From: Cercospora beticola
Taxonomy: Eukaryota > Ascomycota > Dothideomycetes > Mycosphaerellales > Mycosphaerellaceae
Assembly: GCF_033473495.1 (NCBI RefSeq)
Contig: NC_088941.1
Location: 1,302,001-1,366,000 of the forward strand
Length of the DNA stretch: 64,000 nt
Reading direction: 5' to 3'
In this document: positions 9,978 to 21,237 of the stretch, in pieces
Numbering within the stretch: position 1 is the first letter of the stretch
How the letters are laid out: the number at the start of each line of letters is the position of its first letter
The notes under the pieces: generated by a model
Database searches by the model: none
Seen by the model: only the letters and a program-made list of their open reading frames with translations
Told to the model about the DNA's origin: nothing
Position numbers and translations under genes: made by a program

Positions 9978-12900
9978 AATGTAGTATAGAGACAAGCTTT
10001 ACTAAGTGATTAGCTTCATGTTCCTTCACTCATTAGTAGCGTAGCGCAGGTCACTCTATCATAAGCTGTTTCCTGATTGCCTGTTTGCGGTGAATTTTCG
10101 CCGTAAATTGCGGCTCGATCTTTGCCAACTTAGGATGACGGGCCGCATTGTGTAACCAGAACGTTCTGAGAGCGTCATTTCTGTCGATGGCCTCGATGCT
10201 GCCGATGCTCAATTCCAAAGCAATGACGACGCATCGCGGTCGCTGGAGTTTAGGACTGGACCCCAGCAGGAATGGACTAATGTGCACGAAGCTGGCGACC
10301 ACTTTCTATGCCGTCATTGCAGAATGCGATGATGACTTTCGTCGAACAGCTTTACCCACAACTATTGCCGAAAGTGCCCTTTTCTTGGTGAAGGTGAGGT
10401 GCGAGATTCGTTGTCGTCTTCTCGCTTTCGGGAGGAGAAGGAGAGGAAAGGACGGCGGGAAATTGTGACGGTGCTTGGCTCGGGCCGTGATTCTCCGCCA
10501 GCAACTTGAACTCGTCCTCCGACTGAGTTGCCCACATGTGCCCACCTTCCGCCTCTACAACAATCCTGTGCGTCTGAGATCATGCCATCGACTTGCAAGA
10601 TAACAACTTAAATATCGAGATACCGGGAAAGACTGCAAATGACCACTGCTGACCTCGCCGGGCGAGACTCTTGGCATTTCTTCAATCGCGTCTTCCCCTG
10701 ACGATGCACGCAGACAACCTGACTGCTCATCTACAAATACGTCTCGCTGGTCCGCCAAATTGAGCTCAATCCTCCGAGCATTCGCATGGCGTGCCAAGAA
10801 GCAAAATTGGCCCTTGGAACTCGTCTGCCGCAAGACGCCGAGGCCATTGACTTTGGTACGTGCATGTGGCGCGACGCTGCATCTTCCGATGACCAATCTC
10901 TACCAGATCGCCGCTACTGCAATGTCGCTTTCGCAAAAGGACTTGGATTGACGGTGAGGAAAAAGCTTGTGATTTACCCAGGCCATATTCCTTTTGCCTG
11001 GGACAGAGTACCGATTAGGGACTGTGTCAGTGGATTTGATCACGTTTGCACAACTGTGGCCGTGCGCCTTATCTTACCACACCAACTTCACTTGCTCTTC
11101 GGGTGTTCGCTGATGGGTACTGCGGTCACAACGAAGCCCGAGCTCATAGCGTTGAGGGAAGCCACAGTGGTTTTGAAAACACATGATCTGACGATACCAT
11201 ACATTTACTGCGTCTGCCACGAAACGATGCAAAGTAAGAACGATTGTTGGACGATGCACATGAATCAGCGGCGTGTTATGAAGTAGGCCCTTGGCATTTC
11301 TGACCAACAGCATGATGAGCATGGAAGAAGGTTGGAGGCCATTGACCACTCCTCCACAGTTCTCCTCACCTGACTACTGTGCCTGGTACGTCCAAATCTG
11401 GCACCGAGACAAGCCGGAAGTTCGAGATCGTCACGATCTCTTGGCCGGCAGTTCTTTTGGAACCGCCTTGCCGCTGGCGTCGGAAGGAGAAACCTTAATG
11501 AGACTTCTCGTTCGATCCACCTGTTGAGGGGTGGTGCAGCTTCATTACTAGGATGGGATAACATTGTGACAACGTGTCAGCAAAAGTGTCAGTGCACAAG
11601 AGCTTTGCAAGAGCGGACAATAGGATGCCAGCGCTACGTGGACGTGTGGTAATCGCCAACTACTTCTAAAATATCGTACGGTGCCGCCGAGCGATCTTAG
11701 GCTAACACATAAAATACGCCAGCACTCTAGCTCCGAGGACCTGCACTCTGGCCTGATCATCAGCCACCGAGAAGCTGCAGCCACAAGGGAACACATCAAC
11801 CCACGTGAGACGGGCTATCCTAACACGGGCTGTATATGCATTGACAACAAATGCCCTAGCCTTCCTGGGAAACTACAGAGTCATGTCTCTGCATGCAAGC
11901 CGCAGCGATACATGGTCTCGAAGCTACAGCATGGATGTGATCATAATGCGCAAACGCTCGATCCGAACTAGCCTCGCGGCATAGAGAAGATGGCGTGTCT
12001 AGGGCAGACGCGCAACATTGTCAGAGAATTGATTTGCATTCACGCAAGCGGAAGCCTCAGCTTCGCCCGACTGTGTCTAGGAGATGAGCTAACTGCGCTT
12101 CTTCTTGCCATGCCTCGCCAAATCGGTCCGGGGAAACTGTGTGACAAGCGCGCATGGCCCGAACCTGTACACAAGACACGGCACATCTTTGCAGCACCCA
12201 ATAGCGGCAGTTCGGCAGCATGCGTGTTCCTGCCGTAGCTTCAGCCTTGCGCAGATTTCCTGTCGTTGTCTTTCCAAAGGTAATTCACACGTCATCACTT
12301 TGCTGGAGCTTCTGTTCATTGTAAATCAAGTTGTGGTGGCAGCTCTGCACAGCCATGTCTTCTTGGAAATGGCGACGTATCAATTGACTACACAAGATCT
12401 AGGGACCGACCTCCCTCTCAAAGAAGACCTCTCCACCCTGTGCAAGATTGCGAATCGCGGCATGAAACGATCTGGCCCGAATACGAGTGTCCAAAAACAG
12501 CGGATTGCTCACTATGCTCCGCGTCAGGACAGCTAGCTGTGCCATGGAAGTCAATCCAGTCATGCCCTTCTTGGCTCACTTCCTCATCAAGCTCACTACA
12601 TCCCGATATGGCCGATCTGCGACCACGTGTGGCTGTTTTGGTACCTAGTCAGAGAGGCTGCCAAGACGATCAACGACTCTTTTTCACTTCTCCTTTCCTT
12701 CTTCACGCGCGATATAGCTGCATCCTGCCGTCTGCATCTCATCGAGCAAGCCGACTAAGCCTTATCCGCGGGCCCTTGTCTCTCGCGTTCGTTTCTACTG
12801 GACCACTCGCGCTCTTAGATAGCGGTAGACCAGGCGACGAGCTCCCGCCATCGCATGAACAACGCAGCAGGCGTACGGCAAGAAGGCCAAGTTGCGAAGA

Positions 12901-13026
12901 CGGTGCGAACAAGCAAGATCTCTGGCGTCTTGTCATGATCTCGAGACTGGAGTCGTTCATGCGGGGTAAGAATCGACGCTCTGAAGCAAAGTAGCCATCG
13001 ACGATGAATGTAGGAGCAGCACATTG
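9978..13026. other. Gene-poor stretch of about 3 kb
   Basis: Several open frames of 60-184 codons occur on both strands, but none shows a recognisable domain, coherent composition or splice signals that join into a gene. No terminal inverted repeats or transposase remnants were recognised. An unannotated non-coding transcript or a very diverged gene is possible. Confidence 0.45.
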
Positions 13027-13034
13027 TATAAAGG
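13027..13034 (+). promoter_or_regulatory. TATA box of the secreted Cys-rich protein gene
   Basis: TATAAAGG about 100 nt upstream of the ATG at 13130, in a C/T-rich leader (multiple TCATCCATCC-type runs follow), as is common for highly expressed fungal secreted-protein genes. Confidence 0.5.
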
Positions 13035-13129
13035 GCAACAACTTTCCATACTGAAGTCCTCATCCATCCTACCATCATCACATCCATAGCTTTCCAGCAC
13101 AGCTCACCCCTCCAAACACATCCTTCATC

Positions 13130-13768
13130 ATGAAGTTCTCCATCATCGCTATGGCCACCCTGGCCGTCGGTGTCATCGCCGCCCCAGCTCCAGAGGCGGA
13201 TGCCTCCGTCGACCTTGTCGAGCGCACCTGGAACAAGTGCTCCCACTACAAGAGCAAGTGGGAGAAGTGCCAGAAGGAGGAGTACGAGGAGGAGCACGAG
13301 TACAAGGAGTGCAAGAAGGGCGAGCAGAGTCCTAGGACTGTGTAACCATTTCATCGCTGACTAGATTTACAGAGGAGGACCACTACAAGCACGGCTATGA
13401 TCAATGCGAGAAGGACAACAGCTACAACAAGAAGAACTGGGATGTGAGTTCTATTAACATCTATCCCCTTTTCTCATCTCACACACTGACCTGCTACAGA
13501 ACTGCAAGACCAAGTGGGGTCACCAGCACAAGAGCAAGTGCACGAAGGAGGAGAAGGCCTGCAAGGACAAGGATGATCAGTGTAAGTTGACTCTCGTGTC
13601 TCACGTCTTGAAATGTCCAGATATTGATCACATCTTCCTACAGGCAAGAAGGACTACAAGAAGTGGCAGCACCAGAAGAATGAGTGCGACGACGAGTACA
13701 AAGAGTGGCAGAAGCAGAAGAAGGAGTGTGCAGATGACAAGTACAAGTACGAACATTACTGCCACTAG
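13130..13768 (+). CDS. Secreted Cys-, Lys- and Glu-rich repetitive protein
   Basis: Predicted 158-residue secreted protein, function unknown. Exons 13130-13328, 13373-13443, 13500-13581 and 13644-13768 preserve phase. Residues 1-18 form a signal peptide (MKFSIIAMATLAVGVIAA). The mature part is almost entirely Lys, Glu, Asp, Gln, His, Tyr and Trp with 11 cysteines. Several cysteines are 14 residues apart (13 residues between), with Trp/Tyr at intermediate positions (for example CKKDYKKWQHQKNEC, CDDEYKEWQKQKKEC), suggesting a helical repeat tied by disulfides. The first intron is the weakest call: 44 nt with a GTCCTA donor, chosen because it alone restores the frame. Small size, secretion and Cys content are effector-like, but this is inference. 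Confidence 0.8.
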
Positions 13769-14048
13769 ATTTTCCTTGGGCATGCTTGAGTAGCAATGCT
13801 GGGTTCGTCGCTGATGGAAGTGATGAGACGAAGATGGAAAAGAGCATGGCTGTACATAGGGAGGACAGTATCAAGTGATAAGTGATAATCACAAAGAAGG
13901 CTGCCATGTCGCGAACAATTTCGACATGTCAATGTTGAACTCCTGTCTTTGCAAGACCTTCGGTGATCTACATCTGCACTTTTTGGCCCTTCCATCGTTA
14001 TCTCGGCGAACTCAGCCAAACACTTGTACCATGACCGATCAGCACGCC

Positions 14049-15505
14049 TCAAGTCTCAATCTTTGTGTCCAATACTCGCAAGTCCTGCCTAAGATTCGCG
14101 TCCCCTCTACCCAGCGCCGCCAGAGCATCGATTAGGCGAACCAAGATCGGCTCCAAGTTCAGTCCCAGCGCTAAAGGATTCAGAGTCTCATCCAGCTTCG
14201 TCGAAGTCGTGCAACCCGACCCCAAAGTGCCAGCAAAGGCCTTCTCGAGAAATTGGAACGCGCCCACAAAGCCAACAATTTCCGTTGTGGCGTGACCACC
14301 AGCCGCGTAGGTGACATAGTCGACCGACACGCCTTTGGAACACCAAGAGTTGACGAGGGTAGTAGCGTCAGCGTAGGGAATGATCTCGTCGTTGGAGGCG
14401 TGGAAAACGTAGACTGGGGCGATTGGTTTCTCGGTGTTGCTTTGGCCCATGGTTTGTTGAGCGAGGACAGATGCGATATCTGCTTGGTAGAGGACCTGGT
14501 CACCGAGGGATTGGAAGTTTGTGCTCAAGACGGATTGCTCGGCAAAAGTGAACAGCTGGGTGGCGCAATTCTGGTTGACGGAATCGAGCTGAGCTTGTCC
14601 AGCTGGTGTGATGATCCGGTCGATGACAGGGTCAAGTCGTGCGGCATAGGAGCTAGGCTTATTCAAGCCTGCGAAAGCGACAGGGAGGAAACCGCTGAAC
14701 AAGGTGTTGTCGATGAAGACTGCAGTGCCTGTCAGGTTTGCCACGATTCCGCCTGCAGCCCAGCCTGAGACTTTCACGTCTGGAGCGTAAGTGGGATTGA
14801 GTTGCGCAGCCCAGCCGGAAGCAATGGAACCTCCGGAGTAGCCATATCCGACGATCTTGGGGTTAGAAGTCGACAACCGCAGTGTGGTACGGAAGTTCTT
14901 CACAGCTCGCATGCTGTCCAGAACGGCTGTACCAGAGAGCCGCCCCGCGCTGAATGCTGCGTCTGGTCCTTCGTAGTCCGGGCTGGATACGATGTAGCCC
15001 GACGCGAGGAAAGCTTGCAGGAGCAGGTATTCGACGCTGGTGATCAAGTTGAACGGAATTGCGCCAAGTTGGTAAGTGTAGCTGGGATTGCAGATTGTTG
15101 CAGCAGCATCGTAGGCTGTGTGAAAAGACACGAACCGGTCCGCCTTGGCTACGAGCGGTCTGAAGACAGTCGTGACGGCGGCAATAGCAGAGCCTGCATA
15201 TTGTTGTGAGTGTCATGCTCAGTTGCGAGAGGCTGTCATCACTCACCATCGATCGCTGTTGTTCGATACAGCAATTGATGTGCTTCGACTCCCAGTGTTG
15301 GAATGAGGCCAAATGTCGCAGGAATAATACGGCGGGTGCGTAGGATCTCTCCTGGAGCTGCGGATTCGATTCCAGCAGGCGGCTTGTAGAAAGGATCAAT
15401 CGCAGGAATGATTGCTCTCTTCTGAGGATGGCCAGTAGCCAAAACGAAGGTCAATGCCAGCAGCGCAATGACATGAAGCCATTTCTTCCCAAACGAGAGC
15501 ATCAT
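14049..15505 (-). CDS. Secretory lipase (LIP family, alpha/beta hydrolase)
   Basis: Extracellular triacylglycerol lipase of the fungal LIP family. Exons 15505-15247 and 15193-14049 (53-nt intron, GTGAGT donor) give 467 residues, the usual size. The N-terminus is a signal peptide (hydrophobic VIALLALTFVLATG). The nucleophile elbow is GYGYSGGS; the acid follows in HASNDEIIP and the catalytic His lies in AGGHATTE. Cys in NQNCAT, WCSKG and GSGCTT may form disulfides. Two ATGs are adjacent at 15505 and 15502; the earlier in-frame codons lack ATG. A TATAAA lies about 85-90 nt upstream. Confidence 0.93.
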
Positions 15506-16606
15506 GAAGAACAGCAGAACTCGACTCTGCACTGCAATAGCAAGGTGAGTCCAAAGCTATGTTGGGATATAGACCATGTCTATGCATCTTTATACGTCGT
15601 ACAGATTCCATTACTTTCCCAAATCCGCAAGTACTCCGGCTCAGGTACCAATATTGCGGAGGAGGTCTAGGAAACGTTCCTGCATGCATTTGTCCTCGTG
15701 CTCACGAGTCGTATGCCTCTGCTCGTACGGTTGCAAGGATGTCCCGCATTCCGGACAATGCTCCTGGCTGTAGCCGAGATCCATTTGGTTTTCTTCAGCT
15801 GATAGTCCAGATGATCGTTCTCTTGATAGGAACGTTCGTTGAGGTCGGACTGAGCGTCTCTCCTTCGCTTGCAGATTGTGGGTGCTATACTTTCTGAGAT
15901 CCGGAGGAAAGCTGGAGAACGAGGTAATGCGAGCCTCACGTCGTCTTCAATAGGTCGAAGAATGTGTCTCGTAGTCAATACGAAGGAGATCGACAACGAA
16001 CTAGAGTGAAGCTTAAATGCCTCGGTAGAACTTGCACGCGGAGTGCATCTGAAAATGCTTGGCGTGGCGGAACAATAGATTCTCCGCCCAAAGGGCTCGT
16101 GCTTGACAACATCGTATTTGCTCCTACCTGTTCGAGGAGTCCACGACCCGTTCCACAACATGTGCGCTCGATTCACTCAATCGGCTATGTCTGGTTGTAA
16201 CGAATGTCCAGGGGTATCTCCCCGAGCAGATCGTGCTTCGGTGCCAAGGCCAACGAGGCTTTTTGGATGTCGCAAGGACCATGGAGAGCGGAGCATTGCG
16301 ATAAGTGTGAGGAGGGTCGCGCCCAGTGCCGCTGACGATGAGGATACTACTACAATGCACATATGAGGCCCGTGGAGCGTGCGAGCATGACCGACCAAGA
16401 ATCTCCAGGGTCGATCTGCACCATCATGCAAGAAACTGGATGCAGCGGTCATATGTGCATCATAACAGACCCGTGGTGCCAATCACATCAGCTCATGTCT
16501 GTACATATGCCATCAAATCTGAAGAGCGTCGCCAGTCTCAAAGACCCATAAGATTTATCAAGAGTTCCCTTTCCTGCCTTCCACGAACACCTACACCAGC
16601 TCAACC
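15506..16606. other. Divergent intergenic region, no gene seen
   Basis: 5' flanks of the lipase (minus) and the NTF2-like gene (plus). Apart from the TATA-like site near 15589 nothing recognisable; the open frames here look like chance. Confidence 0.45.
15589..15594 (-). promoter_or_regulatory. TATA-like box of the lipase gene
   Basis: TATAAA on the minus strand about 85-90 nt upstream of the first lipase ATG. Confidence 0.4.
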
Positions 16607-17239
16607 ATGACTTCCACAAACATCACGGGCCGCCAGCCCAGCGCCTCAGAACAGACCATCATCAACGAAGTCCTCTCATTGTACCAAATCAACCCAACTG
16701 GTAGACTCGTTCCCGTATTACCACACTATCAATCCCCACAGCTGACCAGCCCTGCAGACGAATCATACACCCACTACCACCCCACAGCAATCTTCCATGA
16801 CCCGGTGTCAATCGCCAAAGGCAAAGAAAGCATAATGTCTCAATTCAACGGCATGCCGAAATTGTTCTCCTCTTCGACGACTCAAAAATGTGAACTCCTT
16901 CCGAGCACAACCTCTTCCATCGCGTCGATCAACAACTCGGACGGGATTCCCACAACTTCTGTTGCCGGGCCCGAAAATGGCGGATCAGTAATTGTATTGG
17001 ACTTGACACAACACTACGTCTTCAAAGGGGACAAGACACCCGAGAAGACACTGAATAGCAAAGTGACTTTGCTGTTGGACAAGGATGGCTTTATCAGGCA
17101 TCACGAGGAAGAATGGGACCACGAACCGAACAAGACTGGAGAGCACAGTGGTTTCATGGGCAAATTGCAGGAATGGAGGAAGAAGGTTGACGCGAAGTTG
17201 GTCGAAGCTGGCGTTAGCAGTGACCCGAAGAAGGTCTAG
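16607..17239 (+). CDS. SnoaL/NTF2-like fold protein
   Basis: Single exon, 210 residues, probably cytosolic. The sequence has the layout of a stand-alone NTF2-like (SnoaL-type) domain: N-terminal helices (EQTIINEVLSLYQ), a HYHPTAIFHDPVSIAKG segment typical of the pocket entrance, and a curved-sheet C-terminal half (DLTQHYVFKG, VTLLLDKDGFIRHHEEEWDH). A low-complexity Ser/Thr insert lies in the middle. The C-terminal helix is rich in Lys. Fungal relatives are mostly uncharacterised; no catalytic residues can be assigned. Confidence 0.75.
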   Translation: MTSTNITGRQPSASEQTIINEVLSLYQINPTGRLVPVLPHYQSPQLTSPADESYTHYHPTAIFHDPVSIAKGKESIMSQFNGMPKLFSSSTTQKCELLPSTTSSIASINNSDGIPTTSVAGPENGGSVIVLDLTQHYVFKGDKTPEKTLNSKVTLLLDKDGFIRHHEEEWDHEPNKTGEHSGFMGKLQEWRKKVDAKLVEAGVSSDPKKV

Positions 17240-17500
17240 ATGTGTCAGTAACACTGCAGAATGCCGAGGCTCGTCGAAGGAAGACAATGTGTCGTTCAGC
17301 CAATCGAAGAAAGTTCGATACCTTCGGAGTTCATTACTCATTCTAATTCTCTATCGTCTATATCAGGTGGGGCTCCATGGCCCATGAGTCGAAGCTGCAG
17401 GCAAGTATTGCCTGGATTGTTTCGCTGATCGCCAGCATCTCTCTCGGCCTCCAGCCCGCGTTGGCCAGATCGTCACGTCGTGCATCCGAGTCCAGTTCCA

Positions 17501-18575
17501 TCAGTCTCTACGGCTCTGGTCATCCTCATCCTCGAATGATTTCCCACGTGCAACGGAAGTCCCGGCTCTCTGCGAAAGCTCGATTCCGTTGTCATCATGC
17601 TTGCTTTTGTTCGACCAGCTTGATTCGACCCATTGCTCTTTGAACGCGGGTCCCGGATGCAGGGCTGTCATAATCACAACAGACAAACTAATCATCGCCC
17701 CGTCAAGCACCATGAAATCGACTTCATCGTTCCATAGGTCGCCGCTGAAGCCTCCCCAAAGCTCGATCACTCTGTAAATTGACCGAATGATGATGAGCAC
17801 AGTCGACAGTAAGAGTCCGCACTGGAAAGCCTTGAACAACGTCCGCGAACGCGTAGCAACTCGATCCGGTCTCTGATCTGTCGGGCCTTTGAGGACCCGG
17901 AGTTGGAAGAATGCCCATGCCGCTGCGAAGACGCAGAGCGAGATGGCTTGGAGAAGGAGACCTGCTATCATGATATCCGTACCTGTCTGTTGTTCGTCCG
18001 ATCCATCGTCTGCGGTCTCTGCTACAGCACCTCCGGCGGCTTGGAGCACGAGTGATAGGAAGTCAGAGCACATGAAGGAGATCGCCACGGTTCGAGCTTT
18101 GATCGGAGACAGATGCTCGCCGTATAAGATGATGATGCGGGAGAGGCAGACGTAGATTGCGGCTGTAAGGAAGACGGGAGCGATGGTGAGCATGATGAGG
18201 TATCTGTTCGAGAGGTCAGCGTTACTCGTTCGCAAATCGATGATAGGCAAATTGGGATGTTTCTTACACCAAGAATGCATCGTTGTTGAAAGGGTTGTCG
18301 TTCAACTCCAGCCTGCCCACATATCCTCCAACTTCCACCCCGAGCCCTAGAATGACGGCGGCCATGTAGGTCCATGTCTTGTACTTGAACCCCAAAACCA
18401 ATTGCGGAAGCACAAAGAACGCGAAGAATATAGTGTAGAAGAGGTTCCCGGCATAGTCTGGTATGTAGAGGAAAGAGGACTGTGCTAAACAGCATGTCTC
18501 CAATGTGCATAGGTTCTTGTCCGTGATAGTGGCATTGCAGCCAATGTATGCCTCTGGAAACGAGGCTCGTGACAT
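17501..18575 (-). CDS. RTA1-family seven-helix membrane protein
   Basis: Member of the fungal lipid-translocating exporter family (RTA1/RSB1), which protects against sterol-biosynthesis inhibitors or moves sphingoid bases across the plasma membrane. Exons 18575-18268 and 18203-17501 join through GTAAGA and a CAG acceptor to restore the segment DAFLVYLIMLTIAPVF, giving 336 residues. Seven hydrophobic spans can be followed, with the family hallmarks NLFYTIFFAFF, the EVGGYVGR turn, LTIAPVFLTAAIY, and SDFLSLVLQAAGG. The N-terminal extracellular part has Cys residues (GCNATITDKNLC). The C-terminal tail is hydrophilic and acidic. Exact substrate unknown. Confidence 0.92.
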
Positions 18576-19626
18576 GGTAGACTACCCAGGACAGGGCTTG
18601 ATTTGCAGCTTGTAGAACTTTTGTTCGATACTATCGGCAGTCAGTCCCGCGCGCTCCAAAACACAGACGCCAACCGCACCTCGATAGAACCAAATAGCTC
18701 AGACAGTTCGCGGCTAAAGCTGTCGATCGCGCTGTACTACAGAAAGGCACTGTACAATATGAAAGTCTAGAACAGAAGTAGAATGCAAACTCGATCCCTC
18801 GTCCCAGACTGCCACGCGAACAGAAGCTAGGGCATCCACTACAATTAATACTTAGCATAGCATCGGGCACCAAAAGGGTCCGTTGCCCGCATATACGAGC
18901 AGCAAACCTCTTCGCCGGGGCGACCGGGACCGTATCGTCGCGGAATGACGACAAAAGATAGCGCATTCGAGAAACAGAGAACGACCTCGCACTCGTAAAG
19001 CATCGGGCGAATCTCGGGCCCGGTGTTTCGAATCATTTATAAGAAGACCACGGAATCCGCGCGGTTTGAGGCTTCTTCGATTACGCGTTCTGCTCTGCTC
19101 GTTCACAGTGGATCTGATCCCTTGTATAGCAACTGGCGTGTGATCCACGGTGAGGGCTTTCAAAAGGCGGCTGGGCTCTTGCTCTTCGCTCTGGGCATTT
19201 CTAAGCTTTTTCCAAGTTACAAGGAGAGGATGGACCTAAGTGGAGATCCTCCGGTCCTCAACAACAGTCTGAAGGCCAAGCAAGTGAGCTAGAACCACGC
19301 TGGAGTCGATCCTAGGTCGTTCGCTGCATTCAACTCAGGCACGTCATTCGGAAACTCGGATTGACCGGAACTGCCTCGTTGCCGTCCTGGTAGGCTGTGC
19401 TGGATGGCTAGGTCTTTCGCATGCACTCTCGACTACTCACGCCAGCTTGGTAGTTTCGTCCAGAGAATTCAGTCTCTCACTTGTCGATAACGGCGTACCG
19501 GAAGAGGTAGGGGACTGCGACAAATGAAATCTTTTTCTCCGTCGATAGTATCATATATACAGCGCCTGTCTCGGAAACAGAGCCCAGGCGAGTCTAATCG
19601 TTCACATCAACTCACCAGTACAACCG
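18576..19626. other. Intergenic, no gene seen
   Basis: Contains the 5' flank of the RTA1 gene and the 3' flank of the complex I subunit gene. Short open frames only; nothing recognisable. Confidence 0.45.
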
Positions 19627-20856
19627 CTATTGGTCATCAAGAACGTGCACATATTTCTTTTCCTCGCGCTTCTCCTTCTCCGTCATTGGTGGCAAGTCGT
19701 AGTATGATGAGCTTCGGTAGTGTTGCTGCAATCAAGTCAGTACAATGCGAATGTGAAAGTGAGAAGAAGGACGCACCAGATATTGGTAAGTGAAGTTGGC
19801 AATGTCACCAGGTTCAATGCCCAGGTCCTTGAATGTCTTGGCGTTCTTGTCAATGACTTGGTCCAAGAACTCGCGCTCGACTTCGTCAGTGCTTCCAACA
19901 GGCCACCAGAGAAGCTTGTTGAGTGTGCCGAAGAATGGCTTGAGGAAAGCCTTGGGCAAGTTGATGTGTCTTCGCTTCTTGATCATTTCACGGTCCACAA
20001 GCTCTGACACTTCCTTCATTGTATACTCTTTTGGTCCATACAACTCGTATGTCTGACCAGCAGTGCTGTCGTCCTCGCACATGACTTCCAGGGCACGGCC
20101 GATATCAATGGAGTGGACAGGTCGGAAGGTTTCTTCCATGTTGTTGGCAGTGAGAATGTTGGTAGCCTTGGCCAAGCGGTGCAACAGGCGATCCTCAAAG
20201 CCAAACGCGGGAGCCGGTCGGACAATGGTGGTTTCGGGGAAGATCTCGCGTGCAATCTGCTCACTGTTCCATTTCGTGCGGTAGAATTCTGAGGGTGAGT
20301 TGGGCGAGACCGAGTGGGATGAGACGTGAATGAAGCGGTCGATGTCGTATTTGGCCACTGCGTTTGCGATTCGGCGAGTGCCTTCTTCGTGGACGTCTGC
20401 AAGGTCGAAGTTCTTCGTTGGGTAGTCGCGACCGACCATGTTGATCACGATATCCGAGTGTCGCACGGCCTCGTCAATGGAGGCCTTGTTGCGCAGGTCA
20501 TATTCAATGAAAACCACTCTACCCAGATCGCCCGTAACTTTGAGATGTCGCTTTGCCATCTCCTCACGGAAGGGAACCACGACCGTGTTTCCATTCTTCG
20601 CCAGCCGATTCACGATATATCTGCCCAGGAAGCCCGTTGCGCCGAAGACGGTGGCGGTATGGCCGCCGAGGGAGCTTCGTCCACCCGGTAGCCTGATGAT
20701 TGGCTTGCCAGTACGTGTGATGACAATGTCCTGCAGGTTCCTTCGACATTGCGTGGGCGCGATGGCGGACTTTGTGAGTTTGGTGGTGAGGGAGGATGCA
20801 GTCGGGCGGCAGAGTTGGCGTTGCAGAGCCATTGCGTTGGTGGGAAGGCCCGCCAT
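19627..20856 (-). CDS. NADH:ubiquinone oxidoreductase 40 kDa subunit (NDUFA9 type)
   Basis: Accessory subunit of mitochondrial complex I with an atypical short-chain dehydrogenase fold that holds NADPH. Exons 20856-19777 and 19725-19627; the second exon is required and encodes the family C-terminus (SYYDLPPMTEKEKREEKKY ending in LDDQ). 392 residues from the first ATG (20856), 384 from a second ATG (20832). The N-terminus is Arg/Ser/Thr-rich without acids, a mitochondrial targeting sequence. Then TRTGKPIIR, GGRSSLGGH and the nucleotide motif GATGFLGR. Upstream in-frame sequence to 21018 starts only with GTG. Divergent from the Rpn9 gene. Confidence 0.96.
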
Positions 20857-21237
20857 GGCCACAGAGCGGAGAGGGATGTTCGGTGGAAGGGTGGCGGCGG
20901 AGGAGATCACTCCATGGGCCGGCGGCGGTGGTGTCAGGGCGTGAGCGTGAGGTCGTTGCTGGCGTTGCTGAGTTGCGGAGGTTGTGATTGGAAGGAGCTC
21001 TGTCGCTCTCTCATCCACGCCAAGAAATGAGGCTCTGCCGGAGCATCACGTATGCCGACAGCTGCTGCCATCACAGCTCCATCTTCAATCAACAATCACG
21101 CAGCGTCACCACTTTGTTTCTATCTGTCCGGCGTACGATTCCACTCCACTACAACCAAGGGCCATCAGCGACAGAATTGGAGTTGTGTGGCAGCAGGCAC
21201 CAAACGATCACGACAGCGGCACGGCGGGACAAACACG
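20857..21237. promoter_or_regulatory. Shared divergent promoter, complex I subunit / Rpn9
   Basis: 381 nt between the two start codons. Both genes are constitutive housekeeping genes. No convincing TATA box; in-frame sequence upstream of both ATGs is most likely leader. Confidence 0.5.

Noticed and set aside
10786..11286. 166-codon plus-strand frame
   Set aside because: No domain, no coding-like composition and no flanking splice structure; treated as chance.
12440..12994. 184-codon plus-strand frame
   Set aside because: Overlaps a minus-strand open frame of similar length; low-complexity Ser/Arg composition; no recognised motif.
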